Assembly: GCF_002934265.1 (NCBI RefSeq)
Contig: NZ_PTIX01000005.1
Coordinates: forward strand, 372,001 to 436,000
Origin: Actinokineospora auranticolor
GTDB taxonomy: Bacteria > Actinomycetota > Actinomycetes > Mycobacteriales > Pseudonocardiaceae
Length of the DNA stretch: 64,000 nucleotides
Reading direction: 5' to 3'
Both the position numbers and the translations under genes were made by a program. The stretch's first letter is position 1. Each line of letters begins with the position of its first letter. Shown here piece after piece: positions 59,860 through 64,000 of this stretch. The notes below the pieces were generated by a model. It did not search any database and was not told where the DNA came from. It was given only the letters and a program-made list of their open reading frames with translations.

Positions 59860-62454
59860 CTAGCGGATCGCGGGCATGTCCCGGAGTTGACGGCGCGAGG
59901 TGATGGACAGCTTGCGGAAGATGTTGCGCAGGTGCGCGTCCACCGTGCGGGGACTGAGGAACAGCTTCGCCGCCACCTCCTTCGACGTCGCCCCCTCCGC
60001 CACCAACCGGGCGATGTGGACCTCCTGCACCGTCAACGCGTCCGACGTCGGGGTCGAGCGGCGCCTGGCCTGTTCGCCCGTGGCGCGGAGCTCGGCCGCC
60101 GCCCGGGCGGTGAAGGCCTCGGCGCCGAGGGCGGCGAGGAAGTCGTGGGCCTGGCGGAGTTCCACGCGGGCGTCGCGGCGGCGGCCTTGGCGGCGCAGCC
60201 ATTCGCCGTAGACAAGGTGGGCTCTGCCGCGGTGGATGGCCGCCGATGTCTTGTCCAGCAAGGAAACGGCCTCGCGGTAGGCGTCCTCGTCGTCGTGGAC
60301 CAGTGCTCGGGCGTACGCCTCGATGCCCCGGCTCCACGGGTGGTCGCCGCCGCGGGCGCGGTCGCGCAACGACGTGTACGCGGCGAGGGCCGTCTCCGTT
60401 TCGCCGCACCGGACCGCGGCCTCGACCAGTTCCGGCAACGCCAGGACGGCCAAGCCGAGGTCCTTGGTGGCGACCGTCGCCTTGGCCGCGCGCAACGCCG
60501 CCGGGTAGTCGGCCAGGCCGTTGTTCAACACCGCCGTCGCGTACTGGACGCTCAACGTCATGTGCGGGCCGACCGCCGCGAACAACTCCTCCGCCTCGGC
60601 CCGGCGCCCCCGCGAGGCCACCAGGTGCAGCCGCGGGTAGACCAGGGGAGCGGCGCCCGTCGCCTCCGCGATCGCCTCCTCCTCCGAGATCATCTCCTGG
60701 GCCGCGCCGAAATCACCCGAGTACGTCGCGACGGTGGCGAGCATGGCCAGCCCGATCGGCAGCGCGTGGAACGAGCCCGACTCGCGGCCGAACGCGGTCA
60801 CCCGGGTGGCGATGGCGCGCTGCGCGTCGATGTCCATCAGCTCCAGCGCCAGCAGGAACCCGAGCGTCGGCCACCGGGTCCACGCGTCGTCGCCGCCCGC
60901 GGCCACCACCGGGCGCAGGATCTCCGGGTCCGCCGCGACCATGCCGTCCAGGATCAGGTCCGCGCTGCGCGGCGGGCCCGCGACGGGAGGCGCGGACCGG
61001 GCGGCCTCGATGACCGCGCGCAGGCCGCCGGTGAGGATGCCCATCTCGATGGCGTCCACGTACGTCGTGCGGGCCTCTTCCGGTTCCTTCGCCGCCAGTT
61101 TCGCGGCGGCGCGCAGCAGGTGCTCGGTCGGCAGGTCGTCGCCCCGGAAGCGGGCGAACGAGAGCCGCCCGCGCAGCAGGTCGACGCGGGCGTCGTCGGG
61201 GTTGACCGTGGAGAGCAGCTCGGCCGCGACGTCGAAGTCACCGGCGGAGAGCTTGGCCGCCACCGCCGCCAGCACCCGGTCGAACCGCGGGTCGGCCTCC
61301 GGTGTCAACGCCGCCGCGCGTTCCAGGAACGCCGCCGCGGCCGCCACCCCGCCCCGGGCGCTGGCCCGCGCCGCCGAGTCGACCAGGGCGGCGGCCACGT
61401 CCTCGTCCGGTCCCGCGCACGCCTGGGCGCGGTGCCACGCCACCCGGTCGGGATCGGTCAAACGGTCGCTGACCCGCGCCAAGGCGTCGTGGGCCAGTCG
61501 CCGCTGCCGGTCGGTCGCGGCCCGGTAGACCGCCGAGCGGGCCAGCGGGTGCGCGAACCGGACGCGGGTGCCGAACTCGACCAGCGGCGCGTCGACCGCC
61601 GCGGACTCGTCGATCCCGAGCAGCGCCGCGGCCCGCCACAGCAGGTCCGGGTCGCCGATCGGCTCGGCCGCCGCCACCGTCAGCAGGAGTCGGACCTGGG
61701 GGGCCACCCCGTCCAGCCGGGCCTGGAAGCTGCGTTCGGCGGCGGCCGGGGCGGGCAGGTCGAAACCACCGGCCAGGCCGGTCAGGCCCGCCGTCCTGGT
61801 CAGCTCCAGCAGCGCCAGCGGGTTGCCCCGGGCCTCGGCCAGCACCCGGTCGCGGACCCGCTCGTCCAGCGGCGCGGGGATCTCGCGGGTCAGCAGCTCC
61901 CGGGCTTGCGTCCCGCTCAGCGGTCGGACGTCGACGACCGGCAGGTGGTCGAGCACGTCCCGGCCCTCGCGCGCGGCGAACACCAGCGCGACCCGCTCCG
62001 CGCCGACCCGGCGGGACGCGAACGCCAGCGCCCGCGCGGAGGCGTGGTCCAGCCACTGGGCGTCGTCGATGACGCACAGCAGCGGCTCGTCGGGCTCGGT
62101 CAGCAGGCCCAGCGTCGCCGCGCCCGCCAGGAACGGGTCCGGGGTGCCGGTTTCGAGGCCGAAGGCGATCCGCAGGGCGCCGCGGTGCGGGGCGGGCAAC
62201 GCGGGCAGGTGGTCGAGCAGGGGCAGGCAGAGCTGGTGCAGCGCGGCGTACGGCAGCTCGGTCTCGAACTCGGCGCCCACGGCCCGCAGGACTCGCGTGC
62301 CGTCCGCCGACTCCGCGAGTTCGTCCAGCAATGCGCTCTTGCCGATGCCCGGTTCGCCGCGCACCAGCACGGCGCCGCCCCGCGACGCCTTGGCCTCGTC
62401 CACCAGTTCCCGCAGGCGGGACGTCTCGTCCCGGCGCCCCAGCAACGTGTCCAC
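59860..62454 (-). CDS. LAL-type LuxR-family transcriptional regulator with AAA ATPase
   Basis: An 864-residue regulator. An N-terminal ATPase has Walker A VRGEPGIGKSALLDELAE (about 32-48) and Walker B LLCVIDDAQWLD. The middle is a long TPR-like helical region. The C terminus (about 800-864) is a LuxR helix-turn-helix: LTVQEVHIARLVAEGATSKE, then LFLSPRTVDAHLRNIFRKL. Such LAL proteins often activate antibiotic or catabolic genes in response to a ligand. GTG start. Divergent from the SnoaL-SRPBCC genes, which are candidate targets. Confidence 0.92.
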   Translation of the reverse strand: MDTLLGRRDETSRLRELVDEAKASRGGAVLVRGEPGIGKSALLDELAESADGTRVLRAVGAEFETELPYAALHQLCLPLLDHLPALPAPHRGALRIAFGLETGTPDPFLAGAATLGLLTEPDEPLLCVIDDAQWLDHASARALAFASRRVGAERVALVFAAREGRDVLDHLPVVDVRPLSGTQARELLTREIPAPLDERVRDRVLAEARGNPLALLELTRTAGLTGLAGGFDLPAPAAAERSFQARLDGVAPQVRLLLTVAAAEPIGDPDLLWRAAALLGIDESAAVDAPLVEFGTRVRFAHPLARSAVYRAATDRQRRLAHDALARVSDRLTDPDRVAWHRAQACAGPDEDVAAALVDSAARASARGGVAAAAAFLERAAALTPEADPRFDRVLAAVAAKLSAGDFDVAAELLSTVNPDDARVDLLRGRLSFARFRGDDLPTEHLLRAAAKLAAKEPEEARTTYVDAIEMGILTGGLRAVIEAARSAPPVAGPPRSADLILDGMVAADPEILRPVVAAGGDDAWTRWPTLGFLLALELMDIDAQRAIATRVTAFGRESGSFHALPIGLAMLATVATYSGDFGAAQEMISEEEAIAEATGAAPLVYPRLHLVASRGRRAEAEELFAAVGPHMTLSVQYATAVLNNGLADYPAALRAAKATVATKDLGLAVLALPELVEAAVRCGETETALAAYTSLRDRARGGDHPWSRGIEAYARALVHDDEDAYREAVSLLDKTSAAIHRGRAHLVYGEWLRRQGRRRDARVELRQAHDFLAALGAEAFTARAAAELRATGEQARRRSTPTSDALTVQEVHIARLVAEGATSKEVAAKLFLSPRTVDAHLRNIFRKLSITSRRQLRDMPAIR

Positions 62455-62591
62455 GTGTTGTCCCCCCGACCGCCCGGTCGCCTGCGTACCGGGCCCACGT
62501 GGTTCGAGGATAGGCGATTTCCACCGACGCGAGCGGTGGCCGCCGGACGCGATCGTCGGGGCACACCAGAGAGACGAATCGGAGGCAGCGG

Positions 62592-63017
62592 ATGAACTCG
62601 ATCGACACCGGTCTGCTCGACAACTGGCTCGCGCTGTGGAACGGCGACTACATCCTGGCGTACCGCCTGGTGACCAACGACTTCACCGTGCACGCCGCGC
62701 TGCTCGACGGCGGCGACGGCAGCGCGCTCAACGGCCCCACCGGCCTGGTCGGCTGGATCACCAAGACCCGCGCGGCGTTCCCCGACCTGCGGTTCACCGT
62801 CGAGGTCGGGCCGATCGCCGACGGTGACCACGTCGCGCTGCGCTGGGTCGCCACCGGCACCTACGACGGCGGGTTCCCCGGCGCGACCGCGCGCCCCGGC
62901 ACCCCGGTCCGCTTCACCGGCACCGACTTCCTCCGCATGGCCGGGGACCGGATCGCCGAGTACTGGCTCAACTCCGACACGCACCTGCTGGTGACCCAGC
63001 TCGGCGTCCGTCCCTGA
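62592..63017 (+). CDS. SnoaL-like / ester cyclase family protein
   Basis: A 141-residue single-domain protein of the SnoaL/NTF2-like fold (ALWNGDYILAYRLVTNDFTVHAAL, then VGPIADGDHVALRWVATGTYDG, then FTGTDFLRMAGDRIAEYWLNSD). This family covers polyketide cyclases, ester cyclases and hydrolases. No polyketide synthase is present, so a generic small-molecule role is more likely. Divergent from the LAL regulator. Confidence 0.85.
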   Translation: MNSIDTGLLDNWLALWNGDYILAYRLVTNDFTVHAALLDGGDGSALNGPTGLVGWITKTRAAFPDLRFTVEVGPIADGDHVALRWVATGTYDGGFPGATARPGTPVRFTGTDFLRMAGDRIAEYWLNSDTHLLVTQLGVRP

Positions 63018-63049
63018 AGTCGTTGTCCGACCGCACAAGGAGCGCAACC

Positions 63050-63661
63050 ATGTCCAACACCCGCCGCCGCGCCGCACTCGCCGCGATCCCGCTGGCCGCC
63101 TGCGTGCTCGCGGGCCTCGTGACGCCCGCGCGGGCCGCGCCCGCGCAGACCTCGGTGAGCTGCCAGGGGCAGGGCGTCGACCGGACGGCCAAGGTCCGGT
63201 ACCGGACCGAGCGCCTGGTCAAGGCGCCGCTGTCGGTGGTCTGGAAGCTGCAGACCGACGTCGAGCGTTGGCCGTCGTGGCAGGAGCCGGTCACGACGAT
63301 GGAGCGGCTCGACCCGGGGCCGCTGCGGGCGGGGTCCCGGTTCCGCTGGACGACCCCCGTGCCCGCCACGCCGGTGACCCCGGAGACGACGTTGACGATC
63401 ACGTCGAGCGTGGCGCAGATCCGGGACCGGCGGTGCGTACGGTGGACGGGGCCCGCTATCGGGGTGGGGTTGCGGATCGACCGGGGTGTGCACGTGTGGA
63501 CGTTCACGCAGGTCCCGGGTGGTGTGCTGGTCCGCACGGAGGAGACCCACGCGGGCGCGCAGATCGAGTCGGACGTGCCGCTGGCCACGGAGTTCCTGGG
63601 CAAGGGGCTGGAGGCGTGGCTGGACGCGCTCAAGGTCACCGCCGAGGCCCGTTGCCGGTGA
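63050..63661 (+). CDS. Secreted SRPBCC-family protein
   Basis: A 203-residue protein with a signal peptide (AALAAIPLAACVLAGLVTPARAA) and an SRPBCC/polyketide cyclase fold in the mature part (YRTERLVKAPLSVVWKLQTDVERWPSWQEPVTTM, then FTQVPGGVLVRTEETHAGAQI). The START-like cavity usually binds a hydrophobic ligand; export is unusual for this fold. ATG 63050 has AAGGAG upstream. Probably co-transcribed with the SnoaL-like gene (32-bp gap). Confidence 0.85.
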   Translation: MSNTRRRAALAAIPLAACVLAGLVTPARAAPAQTSVSCQGQGVDRTAKVRYRTERLVKAPLSVVWKLQTDVERWPSWQEPVTTMERLDPGPLRAGSRFRWTTPVPATPVTPETTLTITSSVAQIRDRRCVRWTGPAIGVGLRIDRGVHVWTFTQVPGGVLVRTEETHAGAQIESDVPLATEFLGKGLEAWLDALKVTAEARCR

Positions 63662-63703
63662 GCCGCACCCGCCTACGCCTCGGTGAACAGCGCTGACGAG
63701 GTG

Positions 63704-63733
63704 CCGCCCCCGGTCCCGGTGGACCGGGGGCGG
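63704..63733. terminator. 13-bp perfect hairpin after the SRPBCC gene
   Basis: CCGCCCCCGGTCC (63704-63716) pairs with 63721-63733 across CGGT. Ends the SnoaL-SRPBCC unit before the next promoter. Confidence 0.75.
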
Positions 63734-63746
63734 GTCCGCGCGCGGC

Positions 63747-63752
63747 TACACT
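63747..63752 (+). promoter_or_regulatory. Possible -10 box TACACT of the adenosyltransferase gene
   Basis: TACACT lies 30 bp before the ATG at 63782; AGGAGG at 63771-63776 is a strong ribosome-binding site. No clear -35 box is seen. Confidence 0.4.
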
Positions 63753-63781
63753 GGGGGCACAGCCGAAGCCAGGAGGGTGAC

Positions 63782-64000
63782 ATGTCGATCGTGCTCAGCA
63801 AGATCTACACCCGCGCGGGTGACGAGGGCACCACCGCGCTGGGGGACATGTCGCGCACGTCGAAAACCGACCCCCGCATCGATGCGTACGCGGCCGTCGA
63901 CGAGGCGAACGCCGCGCTCGGGGTCGTGCTCGCGCTGGGCAACCCCGAGGAGGACGTCGCCACCGTCGTCCGGTGGGTGCAGAACGACCTGTTCGACGTG
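63782..64000 (+). CDS. Cob(I)alamin adenosyltransferase, PduO type (3' end outside the window)
   Basis: The first 73 residues are present. They contain the PduO-type ATP-binding motif KIYTRAGDEGTTALGD and the following DPRIDAYAAVDEANAALGVVLAL helix, both diagnostic. The enzyme transfers adenosyl from ATP to cob(I)alamin, making coenzyme B12. Ribosome-binding site AGGAGG precedes the ATG. Truncated by the window end; the remaining helices cannot be checked. Confidence 0.93.
   Translation, partial: MSIVLSKIYTRAGDEGTTALGDMSRTSKTDPRIDAYAAVDEANAALGVVLALGNPEEDVATVVRWVQNDLFDV

Noticed and set aside
62455-63661. LuxR, SnoaL and SRPBCC genes as a polyketide cluster
   Set aside because: No synthase, acyl carrier or tailoring gene is present; the folds are generic.
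1-64000. tRNA, rRNA, IS elements, prophage or attachment sites
   Set aside because: No cloverleaf-like sequence, transposase, integrase or direct-repeat boundary was found by reading.

Overview
The window is high-GC (about 70 %) bacterial DNA with GTG/TTG starts, short or absent intergenic gaps, leaderless-looking promoters (-10 boxes about 7 nt before the start codon) and GC-rich perfect hairpins at gene ends. Gene content points to a soil actinomycete: secreted subtilase, M28 and M4 proteases, LAL-type LuxR and IclR regulators, DUF6745, a small 'RCxxxGHRYRF' protein and a LuxR/SnoaL/SRPBCC group. A Pseudonocardiaceae-like host (Saccharothrix/Lentzea/Actinokineospora type) is my inference. 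No rRNA, tRNA, CRISPR, insertion sequence or phage gene was seen.

Layout. 1-2.5 kb: 3' part of a large repeat-like protein of unknown function. 2.5-9.2 kb: peptide-type ABC transporter operon (SBP, two permeases, fused double ATPase), a divergent cupin-like protein and a LacI-family regulator; two TCTAA-N4-TTAGA dyads in the divergent region are its likely operators. 9.3-10.6 kb: secreted S8 protease. 10.9-13.5 kb: oxidoreductase, TetR regulator and NAD-epimerase with three related dyads. 13.6-15.0 kb and 20.1-22.0 kb: two ABATE/CGNR regulators, each divergent from the genes it probably controls and each with an inverted repeat of 12-nt spacer. 15.1-16.7 kb: DUF6745 pair. 16.7-20.0 kb: secreted M28 peptidase and a secreted lectin/pore-former-like protein.

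22.0-29.8 kb is a coherent organosulfur unit: promoter with upstream dyads, a leaderless 25-aa leader peptide, sulfonate-type SBP, permease and ATPase, a DszB-like sulfinate desulfinase keeping the Cys/His/Arg active-site pattern, two flavin-dependent monooxygenases, an IclR regulator and a signal-less SBP homologue. The ABC genes would import the compound, the monooxygenases oxidise or cleave C-S bonds, and the desulfinase release sulfite. A further LLM oxidoreductase is convergent at 29.9-30.9 kb.

31.0-36.2 kb holds the most unusual gene: one polypeptide joining an ECF sigma factor, an HX3CX2C anti-sigma zinc motif, one membrane helix, a Thr/Pro linker of about 175 residues and twelve 80-residue extracellular repeats built by duplication of a five-repeat block. 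Degenerate copies of its own 5' region lie upstream. 36.3-40.5 kb: a class III cyclase-like protein and a secreted M4 + M28 double protease. 41-50.6 kb: class II histone-deacetylase homologue, VWA lipoprotein, a 1364-residue hybrid kinase/receiver/PP2C/anti-sigma-kinase sensor, VOC protein and DUF998 membrane protein. 50.9-55.8 kb: PepSY membrane protein and a frameshifted caspase-STAND-WD40 gene. 55.8-64 kb: MFS transporter, small zinc-ribbon-like protein, beta-propeller membrane protein, phosphotransferase, LAL regulator, SnoaL and SRPBCC proteins, and the start of a cobalamin adenosyltransferase.
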